Assembly (NCBI RefSeq): GCF_041242975.1
Contig: NZ_CP162488.1
Span: 289,501 to 353,500, forward strand
DNA length: 64,000 nucleotides
DNA from: Xanthomonas sp. DAR 35659
GTDB lineage: Bacteria; Pseudomonadota; Gammaproteobacteria; Xanthomonadales; Xanthomonadaceae
Direction of reading: 5' to 3'
A program made the position numbers and the translations under genes. Shown here piece by piece: positions 43,664-52,278 of the stretch (its first letter is position 1; each line of letters opens with the position of its first letter). The notes under the pieces were generated by a model. That model was not told where the DNA came from, made no database searches, and was given only the letters and a program-made list of their open reading frames with translations.

Positions 43664-44356
43664 ATGGCGAATTCTGGGAAGCAGGATGTGGATGTCGGCC
43701 GCAGGGCGACCCTGGGCGGCCTGGCCGCGGGCGGCGTAGTGCTGGCCACCGGCGGCGCGCGCGCGGCGGCGCCTTCCGCCTGGGAGGCGGGCACCTGGCT
43801 CAATGCGCCCAAGGTCCATCGCGTATTGGCCGGCGACGTGCTTGAAGTGGTCACCGACAAGGGCACCGATTTCTGGCGCGAGACCCACTATGGCTTCACC
43901 CGCGACAGCGGCCACTTTCTCGGCATCGCCGCGCCGGCGGGTTTCACTTGCCAACTCCGCGTTCGCGGAAAGTTCGAGCAGCTCTACGATCAGGCCGGGA
44001 TCATGGTGCGGGTCGACGAGCGCCGCTGGGTCAAGGCCGGCATCGAACTGAGCGACGGGCGGGCCATGCTCAGCAGCGTGCTGACCGATGGCCGCTCCGA
44101 CTGGGCCACCGGTCCGTACGAGACGGACGCGTCGGATTTCTGGATGCGCGCCACGGTGGACAACGGCGTGCTGCGCCTGCAGGTCTCGCGCGACGGCAAA
44201 TACTGGCCGCTGGTTCGTCTGTGTCCATTCCCGATGGCCTCGAAGTACCTGGTCGGCCCGATGACCTGTACGCCGGAACGCGAAGGGCTGAAGGTGCGGT
44301 TCTCCGACTGGAAGCTTGGGCCGGTGCTGGGCAAGGACCTGCACGACCTGTCCTGA
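43664..44356 (+). CDS. DUF1349-domain protein with Tat-like signal
   Basis: 230 residues. The N-terminus VGRRATLGGLAAGGVVLATGGARA is a twin-arginine-type signal. The body matches DUF1349 (concanavalin-like fold): GTDFWRETHYGFTRDSGHFL, YDQAGIMVRVDERRWVKAGIELSDGRAMLSSVLTDGRSDWATG and LRLQVSRDGKYWPLVRLCPFP. The family is carbohydrate-binding-like but of unknown activity. AAGGAG precedes the ATG. Control by the divergent TetR is suggested by the operator upstream. It ends 16 bp from the convergent DUF2000 gene. Confidence 0.85.
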   Translation: MANSGKQDVDVGRRATLGGLAAGGVVLATGGARAAAPSAWEAGTWLNAPKVHRVLAGDVLEVVTDKGTDFWRETHYGFTRDSGHFLGIAAPAGFTCQLRVRGKFEQLYDQAGIMVRVDERRWVKAGIELSDGRAMLSSVLTDGRSDWATGPYETDASDFWMRATVDNGVLRLQVSRDGKYWPLVRLCPFPMASKYLVGPMTCTPEREGLKVRFSDWKLGPVLGKDLHDLS

Positions 44357-44372
44357 CCCCGCGCGCGATGCG

Positions 44373-44780
44373 TCAGCGATGCAGCGACAGGCCCTTTGTG
44401 GCCTTTTCGATGGCCTTTCGCGGCCCGCGCAGGCCCAGCCCCACCAGGTTCGGGGCGGCAGGATCTTCGGCCGCGAATGCCTGGCGATTGGCGTCGTCGT
44501 GGCCGGTCGAGAACATGGCGAACACGTACGGCAGCACGGTGATCTCGCGGGTGAGCCCCAACCGGTGCGCGGCCTGGAGGCCGCCGAGATCGGCTTCGAA
44601 GATCAGCATCGGCTGGCCGAGCATGGCGCCGTAGCGATGGCCGTTGGCATCGACATAGGGATCGCCGATCGCCTCGGGGGCGGCCACGGCGATGCCCGTG
44701 GCCAGGAAGGCGACCACGTTCAGGCGTTGCCAGATCGCCAGGTCGTTGCGGACGATCAGGGCCACTTTGGTGTCGAACAC
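44373..44780 (-). CDS. DUF2000-family protein
   Basis: 135 residues. KVALIVRNDLAIWQRLNVVAFLATGIA and YGAMLGQPMLIFEADLGGLQAAH are the DUF2000 blocks; the fold is thought to resemble peptidyl-tRNA hydrolase-2. No biochemical role is established. It lies 55 bp downstream of the AraC-type regulator on the same strand and is likely its target or operon partner. Confidence 0.85.
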   Translation of the reverse strand: MFDTKVALIVRNDLAIWQRLNVVAFLATGIAVAAPEAIGDPYVDANGHRYGAMLGQPMLIFEADLGGLQAAHRLGLTREITVLPYVFAMFSTGHDDANRQAFAAEDPAAPNLVGLGLRGPRKAIEKATKGLSLHR

Positions 44781-44835
44781 GGGAAGCTCCGCGGTGGGGA
44801 TGTGCGGCCATGGTCCGCACCGCTACCGCTGCGTT

Positions 44836-45693
44836 CTAGAACGCCTGTGCAGCTGGATCGGCGCACTGTCGCCGGTACGCGGCCGGCGTGAGCCGATAGG
44901 CGCGCTTGAACCAGCGGCCGAGATGGCTCTGGTCGGCGAACCCGACCTGGGTGGCCACGTCCGCCGGCTCCTGGCCATTGGCCAGCAGGGCGCGGGCCAC
45001 GCGCAGCCGCAGCCGGATAAGATAGGCGTGCGGCGAGAGGCCGAACGCGCGCTGGAACTGCCGGGTGAGGCGAAACCGGTCCAGCCCGGCGTGGCTGGCC
45101 AGCTCGTCGAGGCCGACGTCGCGCTCCATGTACGCGTGCAGGAACTCCCGCGCCCGCGCCATCCGCTGCGCCGACTCGGAGGGACTGCGCGTTTCGGCGG
45201 ACAGATGCGGGGACAGCAGGTCCATCATCCGGTCCAGGCTCTGGTCGCGCGCCAGGCGGCCTTCATGCTGATGGATCGCCAGAAACGCCTGGCGGATCGC
45301 CGCGCTAAGCATCGCGTCGTTGGTCAAGGTGCTGCGGAATGCCGGCTGGATCGCGGAAATGTCGTGCTGGCCGAGCCGTTGCAGCATGCCGGCCACCCAG
45401 GGTTGCGGGAGATAGAGCATCGCGTAGGTGAAGCCCTCCGCCGCGGGCGCGTGCCCGTCGTGAACCGCGCCGGGTTCGATGAGGATGGCGCGTCCGGGCG
45501 TGCTGGTGTGCAGCGACCGATGGCAATGGAAGCGCTGCACGCCCTGCAGGGTCACCCCGACCAGCACTTCGTCGTGATCGTGCGGGTCGTAGGCATGCCC
45601 CTGGAAATGCGAATGCACGCTTTCGATGCCGGTTTCCTGGTCGCGGCGGATCCTGACCCAGTCGTCGGCGGTCTTCGGTGGGGACGATGCCAT
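44836..45693 (-). CDS. AraC-family transcriptional regulator
   Basis: 285 residues. An N-terminal cupin-like effector domain (HSHFQGHAYDPHDHDEVLVGVTLQGVQRFHCH...ILIEPGAVHDGHAP) is followed by two C-terminal helix-turn-helix motifs (VGLDELASHAGLDRFRLTRQFQRAFGLSPHAYLIRLRL; DVATQVGFADQSHLGRWFKRAYRLTPAAYRR). This is the AraC/XylS type with N-terminal AraC-binding domain found with LysE exporters and DUF2000 genes. Start 45693 gives MASSPPKTADDWVRI; the longer open frame upstream has no coding character. Confidence 0.9.
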   Translation of the reverse strand: MASSPPKTADDWVRIRRDQETGIESVHSHFQGHAYDPHDHDEVLVGVTLQGVQRFHCHRSLHTSTPGRAILIEPGAVHDGHAPAAEGFTYAMLYLPQPWVAGMLQRLGQHDISAIQPAFRSTLTNDAMLSAAIRQAFLAIHQHEGRLARDQSLDRMMDLLSPHLSAETRSPSESAQRMARAREFLHAYMERDVGLDELASHAGLDRFRLTRQFQRAFGLSPHAYLIRLRLRVARALLANGQEPADVATQVGFADQSHLGRWFKRAYRLTPAAYRRQCADPAAQAF

Positions 45694-45877
45694 TCGCGGA
45701 AACCTTGCCGTAGCGCTACGGAAGTGTCGAAGCAGCCGGAGATGCGCCGCGCTCCAGTGTAGGAACGAAGCGTCGCCGGCTTCAACCGCGCGGCGGACGC
45801 GGCGCGTGCATGGCGATGCCGTCGTCGCGTGGTCGGACCGGGGCGTTCGCGGCGCCGATCGCAGGCGCGTCCTGCGC

Positions 45878-46357
45878 TCAGTCGGCGCCAGGAAAGCCCA
45901 GTTGCCGCCACGCCTCGAACACCACCACCGCCACCGCGTTGGACAGGTTGAGGCTGCGGTTGTGCGGGCGCATCGGCAGGCGCAGTCGCTGCGCCGGCGG
46001 CACCTGCTCCAGGACCTCGGCGGGCAGGCCGCGGGTCTCCGGGCCGAACAGGAAGGCATCGCCGTCGGCGAAGGTCGGCGCGTCGTAGCGGGTGGTGCTG
46101 CGGGTACTGAGCGCGAACAGGCGGCGCGGGGCGATGGACTGCAGCGCGGCGTCCAGCGAGGCGTGTACCTGCAGGCGTGCGTACTCGTGGTAGTCCAGGC
46201 CGGCGCGTTTGAGCTGCTTGTCGCCGAGGTCGAAGCCGAGCGGCTCGATCAGGTGCAGCTGCGCGCCGGTATTGGCGCAAAGGCGGATGGCATTGCCCGT
46301 GTTGGGCGGTATTTCGGGTTGGAACAGCAGGACGTGCAGCGTGGGCGTGGCGATCAT
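45878..46357 (-). CDS. trmL: tRNA (cytidine/uridine-34-2'-O)-methyltransferase TrmL
   Basis: 159 residues. SPOUT-class signatures are clear: HVLLFQPEIPPNTGNAIRLCANTGAQLHLIEPLGF, FLFGPETRGLP and PMRPHNRSLNLSNAVAVVVFEAWRQLGF (the trefoil knot). It methylates the wobble base of tRNA-Leu isoacceptors. The gene precedes the repeat-protein gene's terminus only by orientation; no operon is evident. Confidence 0.95.
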   Translation of the reverse strand: MIATPTLHVLLFQPEIPPNTGNAIRLCANTGAQLHLIEPLGFDLGDKQLKRAGLDYHEYARLQVHASLDAALQSIAPRRLFALSTRSTTRYDAPTFADGDAFLFGPETRGLPAEVLEQVPPAQRLRLPMRPHNRSLNLSNAVAVVVFEAWRQLGFPGAD

Positions 46358-46390
46358 CGGCGCAGTGTACGCGCCGGCCGCCGGGTCGGT

Positions 46391-46867
46391 TTAGCGGCCC
46401 AGGCCGCTGGCCAGGTCCTGGCTCAGGTTCTGCAGGCCCGGCTGCAGCTGCAGCATCGCGCTGTCCAGGGCGCCGCTGACCACACTGCCGATCGCGAAGG
46501 GGGCCTGGGTGTCGGCATCCGGGCGCACCTGCAGCGTCGCCAGGGTGACCACGCGCCGGCTCGCTGCCTGCTCGGCCTCGCGCGCGGCGATCTGCTCGGC
46601 CGAGGGGCGCACCTGCACCGAGGCCAGCGTGGCGATCTGGCTGGACAGTTCCGCATCGCGCTGCGCCAGCTGTTCGGCGGAGGGGCGGACCTGCACCGCG
46701 GCCAGGGTGGGGATGCCGCTGTCGCGCTCGAACGCGCGCTGGGCGATCTGCTCGGCCGACGGGCGCACCTGCACGCTGTCGAGGGTGACGACGCGGGTGT
46801 TGGCCAGGGCCGGGGCGGACAGCAGGGCGGCGATGGCGAAGGTCAGGGCGAAGGACGTGGTTTTCAT
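46391..46867 (-). CDS. Secreted protein with QVRPSAEQ repeats, function unknown
   Basis: 158 residues. A signal peptide (ALTFAIAALLSAPALA) is followed by four repeats of about 27-30 residues. Each contains a T-L-x-x-V/L-QVRP core, three of them followed by SAEQ-I/L-A-x-R (TLDSVQVRPSAEQIAQR, TLAAVQVRPSAEQLAQR, TLASVQVRPSAEQIAAR, TLATLQVRPDADT). The tail (GALDSAMLQLQPGLQNLSQDLASGLGR) is amphipathic. I do not recognise the family; the QVRPSAEQ sequence looks like a secretion or envelope-associated repeat. It lies 33 bp from the trmL start on the same strand. Confidence 0.75.
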   Translation of the reverse strand: MKTTSFALTFAIAALLSAPALANTRVVTLDSVQVRPSAEQIAQRAFERDSGIPTLAAVQVRPSAEQLAQRDAELSSQIATLASVQVRPSAEQIAAREAEQAASRRVVTLATLQVRPDADTQAPFAIGSVVSGALDSAMLQLQPGLQNLSQDLASGLGR

Positions 46868-47274
46868 GGCGGGCCTCGTTGGTGTTGTTGAGCAGTGGTG
46901 TTGTAGTAAGGTAGTACACCTAATCAGGCAGTGCAAGGCCTTTCTGTCAAATAGTCTTTTCATTAAGCATTTGTTCATTAAATGACGGGTTTGGACTTGC
47001 TGCCTAGCTGGACAGCAGGTCCTGTGCCAATCGCAAGTGATTGTTCTTAAAGGCGAAGGCGCCACCGCGCAGTGTCCGGCGGCGGACATTCGGTCATGTG
47101 CGTACGTCCGCTCCCGGCGCGTGTGCGCTGCCTTGGCCCTGATTTGGGCGCGGTGTTCAGGGTCCGGGCGTGGCCGGGTGCGGAGTGGGCCGATCGGCAT
47201 ACGCGAGCATGGCCGTGGGCCGTTACGATTCAGGTTCCGTTGCCGTTTGCACCCATCGTCAAAAAGGAACTTGC
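46868..47274. other. Divergent promoter region of the repeat protein and M16 peptidase genes
   Basis: About 400 bp between divergent genes. Next to the repeat-protein gene it is AT-richer (TGTTGTAGTAAGGTAGTACACC, 46899-46920, which contains a GTAGTA/GTAGTAC near-repeat). A small dyad TGTCCG-GCGG-CGGACA lies at about 47069-47084. No gene is supported here. AAAAAGGAA before 47275 is the likely ribosome binding site of the peptidase. Confidence 0.5.
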
Positions 47275-50151
47275 ATGACCGTGTCGATCCGCCCAAGAGG
47301 GGCCTTGCTGGCCATTGCGTTGTCCACCGCGCTCGGCGCGCTGAGTTACGCGCCGCCGTCCGAGGCGGCGAAGCGACCGGCCGCCGCGAAGGTGGATATC
47401 GCCTACGAGCAATTCACCTTGCCCAACGGCCTGCGGGTGATCGTGCACACCGATCGCAAGGCGCCGATCGTGGCGGTCAATCTCTGGTACCACGTCGGCG
47501 CCAAGGACGAGCCGGCCGGACGCACCGGCTTCGCGCACCTGTTCGAGCACCTGATGTTCCAGGCCAGCGAGAACCACCGCGGCGAATTCTTCGAGCCGTT
47601 CAAGCAGGTGGGCGCCACCGACCAGAACGGCACCACCAACAGCGACCGCACCAATTACTTCGAGAACGTGCCGACCACCGCGTTGGACACCGCGCTGTGG
47701 ATGGAATCCGACCGCATGGGCCACTTGCTCGGCGCCATCGACCAGGCCGCGCTCGACGAGCAGCGCGGCGTGGTCCAGAACGAGAAGCGGCAGGGCGAGA
47801 ACCAGCCCTACGGCCAGGCCTGGACCAAGCTGGGCCGCGCGCTGTATCCGCCGGGCCATCCGTACCACCACACCGTGATCGGGTCGATGAACGACCTCAA
47901 CGCGGCCTCGCTGGCCGACGTGAAGCAATGGTTCCGCACCTGGTACGGGCCGAACAACGCGGTGCTGGTGCTGGCCGGCGACATCGACCTGGCCACCGCC
48001 AAGGAGAAGGTGGCGCGCTACTTCGGCGACATCCCGGCCGGCCCGACCATGGCCCAGCCCAAGGTCGATGTGGCCCAGCGCACGCAATCCACCCGCGAGA
48101 CGATGACCGACAAGGTGCCGCAGGCGCGCATCTACCGGGTCTGGAACGTGGCCCAGACCGGCACCGCGGATATCGACCGCCTGCAGCTGCTGGCGCAGGT
48201 ATTGGGCGGGGCCAAGTCGTCGCGGCTGGACCGGCGTCTGGTGCACGAGGACAAGCTGGTCGACCAGATCAGCGCCAGCGTGTGGCCGTCGCAGCTGGGA
48301 TCCGGGTTCGGCATCATCGCCACGGTCAAGCAGGGCGTGGACCCGGCCAGGGTCGAGGCGGCGATCGACGAGGAAGTGCGCCGGCTGCTCGACAAGGGGC
48401 CGGACAAGGACGAACTGGCGCGCGCCAAGACCGCGTACCGGGCCAGTTTCATCCGCGGCATCGAGCGCATCGGCGGCTTCGGCGGCAAGGCCGACGCGCT
48501 GGCCGAATGCGCGGTGTTCACCGGCGACCCCGGCTGCTTCCGCACCTCGCTGGCCACCATCGAGTCGACCAGCGCGCGCGAGCTGAAGGCGGTGGGCCGC
48601 ACCTGGCTGAGCAAGGGCGAGCACACCCTGCTGGTGGAGCCGGGCGAGCGCGTGGCGCTGGTCGAGGACCCGGCGGTGGAGCCGACGCCGCTGAATCCGC
48701 CGCCGGCCGATCCGAAGTACCGAACCCTGCCCAGCGTGGTGGACCGCAGCGCCGGCCCGCCGAAGACCCTGCAGTTCCCGGAACTGAAGTTCCCGGCGTT
48801 GCAGCGCGCCACCTTGAAGAACGGCACGCGGGTGATCCTGGCCGAGCGCCATGACATCCCCGTGGTGCAGTTCAGCTACGAGTTCCCGGGCGGCTACAGC
48901 GCCGACCAGGGGCGCAAGTCGGGCACCGCCAACTTCACCATGAGCATGCTCGACGAGGGCGCCGGCGAGCGCGACGCGCTGGGCTTCGCCGACGCCGCCG
49001 ACGCGCTGGGCGCCACCCTGGTCGCCGGCGCCTCGCTGGACGGCAGCAACGCCTACCTGTCGGCACTGAAGGAGAACCTGGCGCCGTCGCTGGCGCTGTA
49101 CGCGGACATGCTGCGGCGGCCGCGCTTTGAACAGAAGGAGATCGAGCGGATCAAGGCGAGCTGGATCGCCGGCATCCGCCAGGAGAAGGCGCAGCCGGGC
49201 GCGGTGGCGATGCGCGTGCTGCCGCCGCTGCTGTACGGCGCCGGCCATCCGTACGCGATCCCGTTCAGCGGCAAGGGCACCGAGGCGGGGATCGCGGCGC
49301 TGGAGCGCGCCGACCTGGTCGACTTCCAGCGTGACTGGATCCGCCCCGAGCAGGCCACGCTGATCGTGGTCGGCGACACCACGCTGGCCGAGGTGGTGCC
49401 GCTGCTGGATGCGCAGTTCGGCGACTGGAAGGGCGAGGGCGCCGCGCCGTCGCTGCCGGCGCCGGCCACGGTCGCGCGGCCGGCCAAGTCGCGGGTGTAC
49501 CTGATCGACCAGCCGGGTGCGGTGCAGGCCAATCTGTTCGCGGCGCAATTGATCCCGCCGACCACCGACCCGGCCTCTGTGCGCTTCGATGCCGCCAACG
49601 GCGTGCTCGGCGGCGACTTCACCTCGCGGCTGAACATGAATCTGCGCGAGAACAAGCATTGGTCCTACGGTGCGCGCAGTTCCGCCTCCGGTGCCCTGGG
49701 CCAGCGCCCGTGGGCGGCCAGCGCGCCGGTGCAGATCGACAAGACCGCGCCGGCGCTGCAGGAGATGCAGAAGGAGATCAGCGCCTTCGCCAGCGGCAAG
49801 GCGCCGCCGACCGCGGTGGAGGTGGAGCGCATCCGCAACATCCAGACGCTGAGCCTGCCCGGCGCCTACGAGACCGCCAGCGCAGTGCTCGGCGTCATCG
49901 GCGGCATCGTGCGCTACGGGCGTCCCGACGACTATGTGTTCAAGCGCAAGGCCGAGCTGGAGGCGCTGACCCCGGCGCAGGTGCGCGAGGCGGCGGCGAC
50001 CCTGGACCCGAACGCGCTGACCTGGGTGGTGGTGGGCGACCTGAAGCAGATCGAGCGCCCGGTGCGCGGGCTGAAGCTGGGCGAGGTGACGGTGATCGAC
50101 GCCGACGGCCAGCCGCAGGGCGCGGCCGTGCCGGCCGCGCCCAAGCGCTGA
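47275..50151 (+). CDS. Two-domain M16 family zinc peptidase, exported
   Basis: 958 residues. A signal peptide (LLAIALSTALGALSYAPPSEA) is followed by the catalytic M16 domain with inverted zinc motif HLFEH (residues 88-92) and the downstream glutamate region (ALDEQRGVVQNEKRQ). A second, catalytically silent M16 half starts near residue 505 (LKNGTRVILAERHDIPVVQFSYEFPGGYSAD). This is the clam-shell layout of periplasmic pitrilysin/PqqL-type peptidases. The substrate is unknown; peptide clean-up or processing in the periplasm is likely. The start is set by AAAAAGGAA and the signal peptide. The 141-bp repeat array follows. Confidence 0.92.
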   Translation: MTVSIRPRGALLAIALSTALGALSYAPPSEAAKRPAAAKVDIAYEQFTLPNGLRVIVHTDRKAPIVAVNLWYHVGAKDEPAGRTGFAHLFEHLMFQASENHRGEFFEPFKQVGATDQNGTTNSDRTNYFENVPTTALDTALWMESDRMGHLLGAIDQAALDEQRGVVQNEKRQGENQPYGQAWTKLGRALYPPGHPYHHTVIGSMNDLNAASLADVKQWFRTWYGPNNAVLVLAGDIDLATAKEKVARYFGDIPAGPTMAQPKVDVAQRTQSTRETMTDKVPQARIYRVWNVAQTGTADIDRLQLLAQVLGGAKSSRLDRRLVHEDKLVDQISASVWPSQLGSGFGIIATVKQGVDPARVEAAIDEEVRRLLDKGPDKDELARAKTAYRASFIRGIERIGGFGGKADALAECAVFTGDPGCFRTSLATIESTSARELKAVGRTWLSKGEHTLLVEPGERVALVEDPAVEPTPLNPPPADPKYRTLPSVVDRSAGPPKTLQFPELKFPALQRATLKNGTRVILAERHDIPVVQFSYEFPGGYSADQGRKSGTANFTMSMLDEGAGERDALGFADAADALGATLVAGASLDGSNAYLSALKENLAPSLALYADMLRRPRFEQKEIERIKASWIAGIRQEKAQPGAVAMRVLPPLLYGAGHPYAIPFSGKGTEAGIAALERADLVDFQRDWIRPEQATLIVVGDTTLAEVVPLLDAQFGDWKGEGAAPSLPAPATVARPAKSRVYLIDQPGAVQANLFAAQLIPPTTDPASVRFDAANGVLGGDFTSRLNMNLRENKHWSYGARSSASGALGQRPWAASAPVQIDKTAPALQEMQKEISAFASGKAPPTAVEVERIRNIQTLSLPGAYETASAVLGVIGGIVRYGRPDDYVFKRKAELEALTPAQVREAAATLDPNALTWVVVGDLKQIERPVRGLKLGEVTVIDADGQPQGAAVPAAPKR

Positions 50152-50207
50152 GGCGGGCCTGCGTGGCCGGATGAAGGGGCGGGCGGCGCCTTGGGCGCCG
50201 ACCGTGC

Positions 50208-50620
50208 GAGACGCTTCGCGCCGGACCCTCACCCCAACCCCTTTCCCGGTGGGAGAGGGGCTAGCGGCTGTTCCCTTCTCCCATCGGGAGAAGGTGCCCC
50301 GCAGGGGCGGATGAGGGTACGGGCGCAGCCTCGTGCACCCAACTCCGCGAGACGCTTTCGCGCCGGACCCTCACCCCAACCCCTCTCCCGACGGGAGAGG
50401 GGCTAGCGGCTGTTCCTTCTCCCCTCGGGAGAAGGTGCCCCGCAGGGGCGGATGAGGGTACGGGCACAGCCTCGTGCACCCAACTCCGCGAGACGCTTTT
50501 GCGCCGGACCCTCACCCCAACCCCTCTCCCGATGGGAGAGGGGCTAGCCGCTGTCCCTTCTCTCTCGGGACCATAGCCTCCTTTTCGGGGGAGGTGCCCC
50601 GCAGGGGCGGATGAGCGTGC
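50208..50620. repeat. Three tandem 141-bp intergenic repeat units, inverted relative to array A
   Basis: Units start at GAGACGCTT at 50208, 50349 and 50490, a spacing of 141 bp, and are the reverse complement of the 142-bp units at 7251-7673. Each again carries the two hairpin cores (CCCTCTCCC/GGGAGAGGG and CCTTCTCC/GGAGAAGG). The third unit is degenerate in its last 60 bp. The surrounding 50152-50753 gap has no gene. Confidence 0.92.
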
Positions 50621-50753
50621 GGGCGGCGCAGCCTCGCGCCGCGAGTCGCCCATGGCTGGCTGCGTTGCGATTGGCCCCCGGCCCCGCCAGCGTCATTGCC
50701 AATTCAGCAATCTGCGGCACAATCCGGGTTCTCTCCGTCTGCGGTCCCTCTCC

Positions 50754-51071
50754 ATGCGCCTCCCGATCGCGTTGCTCCTGCTCGCCAGTCTCGCCGCCTG
50801 TACCTGGGTGCCGATGGCGCCGGAAGGCAAGACCGTGCGCGTGCTGCCGCCGGGGCAGGCGCCGGGCGGCTGCGAGAAGCGCGGCGAGGTGGTGGTCTCG
50901 GTCAAGAGCAATGTCGGCTTCTACCAGCGCAACCCGCTGCGGGTGCGCGAGGAACTGGAGACCCTGGCCCGCAACGAGGCCCCGGGCGTGGGCGCCAACA
51001 CGGTGCAGGCAATGGGCGAACCGACCGACGGCGATCAGCGCTTTGCCGCCTACCAGTGCAGTGTTCGCTGA
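50754..51071 (+). CDS. DUF4156-family lipoprotein
   Basis: 105 residues. The signal peptide ends in lipobox SLAACTWVPM. GCEKRGEVVVSVKSNVGFYQRNPLRVREELETLARNEAPGVGANTV is the DUF4156 core, with two cysteines that probably form a disulfide. The family is found in proteobacterial envelopes; function is unknown. ATG 50754 gives a typical lipoprotein start. Confidence 0.87.
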   Translation: MRLPIALLLLASLAACTWVPMAPEGKTVRVLPPGQAPGGCEKRGEVVVSVKSNVGFYQRNPLRVREELETLARNEAPGVGANTVQAMGEPTDGDQRFAAYQCSVR

Positions 51072-51173
51072 ATAGGTTCATCCATACGCTGCGTTCCAAT
51101 TTGTTAAAGATGCGGTAAAACCGGGCAGCCGCTAGAATTGGCGCCCCTTCGCCTGATACCGGCGTACATCTCG

Positions 51174-52190
51174 ATGCTCTTCAACAATGTCTCCATCGCG
51201 GGACTGGCGCATATCGATGCGCCGCACACGCTGACCTCCAAGCAGATCAACGACCGCCTGCAGCCGACCTATGACCGTCTGGGCATCCGCACCGACGTGC
51301 TCGGCGACATCGCCGGCATCCATGCGCGGCGCATGTGGGACGCGGAGATGCAGGCGTCCGATGCCGCCACCCTGGCGGCGCGCAAGGCGATGGCAGACGC
51401 GGGCATCGAGGCCGGCCAGGTCGGGTTGCTGGTCAATACCTCGGTCAGCCGCGACTACCTCGAGCCGTCCACCGCCAGCATCGTCTCCGGCAACCTGGGC
51501 GTGGGCGAGCAGTGCATGACCTTCGACGTCGCCAATGCCTGCCTGGCCTTCATCAACGGCATGGACATCGCCGCGCGGATGATCGAGCGCGGCGAGATCG
51601 ACTACGCGCTGGTGGTGGATGGCGAGACCGCCAACCTGGTGTACGAGAAGACCCTGGAGCGGATGACCTCGCCGGACGTGACCGCGCAGGAGTTCCGCGA
51701 CGAACTGGCGGCGCTGACCCTGGGCTGCGGCGCCGCGGCGATGGTGATGGCGCGCGCCGAACTGGTGCCGGACGCCCCGCGCTACCGCGGTGGCGTGACC
51801 CGCTCGGCCACCGAGTGGAACACGCTGTGCCGGGGCAACCTGGATCGCATGGTCACCGACACCCGGCTGCTGCTGATCGAGGGCATCAAGCTGGCGCAGA
51901 AGACCTTCACCGCCGCCAAGCAGGCGCTGGGCTGGGCGGTGGACGAACTGGACCAGTTCGTGATCCACCAGGTCAGCCAGCCGCACACCCAGGCCTTCAT
52001 CAAGAACTTCGGCATCGACCCGAAGAAGGTGATGACCATCTTCGGCGAGCACGGCAACATCGGCCCGGCCAGCGTGCCGATCGTGTTGAGCAAGCTGCGC
52101 GACCTGGGCCGCCTGAAGAAGGGCGACCGGATCGCGCTGATGGGCATCGGCTCGGGCTTGAACTGCTCGATGGCCGAGGTGGTCTGGTAG
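51174..52190 (+). CDS. oleA: OleA, thiolase-fold acyl-CoA condensing enzyme of olefin biosynthesis
   Basis: 338 residues, the length of the structurally studied X. campestris OleA, which it appears to match closely from recall (FNNVSIAGLAHIDAPHTLTS at the start, IGSGLNCSMAEVVW at the end). FDVANACLAFINGMD holds the nucleophilic cysteine, FVIHQVSQPHT the active-site histidine and GEHGNIGPASVPI the asparagine. It joins two fatty acyl-CoAs head to head into a beta-keto acid, the first step to long-chain olefins. In this genome the next ole gene is 5.4 kb away, behind an inserted Fic/restriction operon. A TAGAAT -10-like box lies at about 51133. Confidence 0.96.
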   Translation: MLFNNVSIAGLAHIDAPHTLTSKQINDRLQPTYDRLGIRTDVLGDIAGIHARRMWDAEMQASDAATLAARKAMADAGIEAGQVGLLVNTSVSRDYLEPSTASIVSGNLGVGEQCMTFDVANACLAFINGMDIAARMIERGEIDYALVVDGETANLVYEKTLERMTSPDVTAQEFRDELAALTLGCGAAAMVMARAELVPDAPRYRGGVTRSATEWNTLCRGNLDRMVTDTRLLLIEGIKLAQKTFTAAKQALGWAVDELDQFVIHQVSQPHTQAFIKNFGIDPKKVMTIFGEHGNIGPASVPIVLSKLRDLGRLKKGDRIALMGIGSGLNCSMAEVVW

Positions 52191-52257
52191 TCGAGCAGGA
52201 CAAGACGCCGGCCAGGACGTGTTAAATAAATTGGATTTTTAGTACGCGTTTTTGCAT

Positions 52258-52278
52258 CATGTTCGTTCTTCGAACATG
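52258..52278. promoter_or_regulatory. Inverted repeat covering the fic start codon
   Basis: CATGTTCG-TTCTT-CGAACATG is a perfect 8-bp dyad whose right arm contains the proposed fic ATG (52276). It could be an operator for autoregulation by the winged-helix part of Fic, or an mRNA hairpin hiding the start codon. The preceding 30 bp are AT-rich (GTTAAATAAATTGGATTTTT) and probably hold the promoter. Confidence 0.6.

Noticed and set aside
47230..50232. A 1000-codon open frame on the minus strand opposite the M16 peptidase
   Set aside because: It is an Arg/His/Gly-rich antisense shadow caused by high GC at third positions; the plus strand has a signal peptide, HxxEH motif and ribosome binding site.
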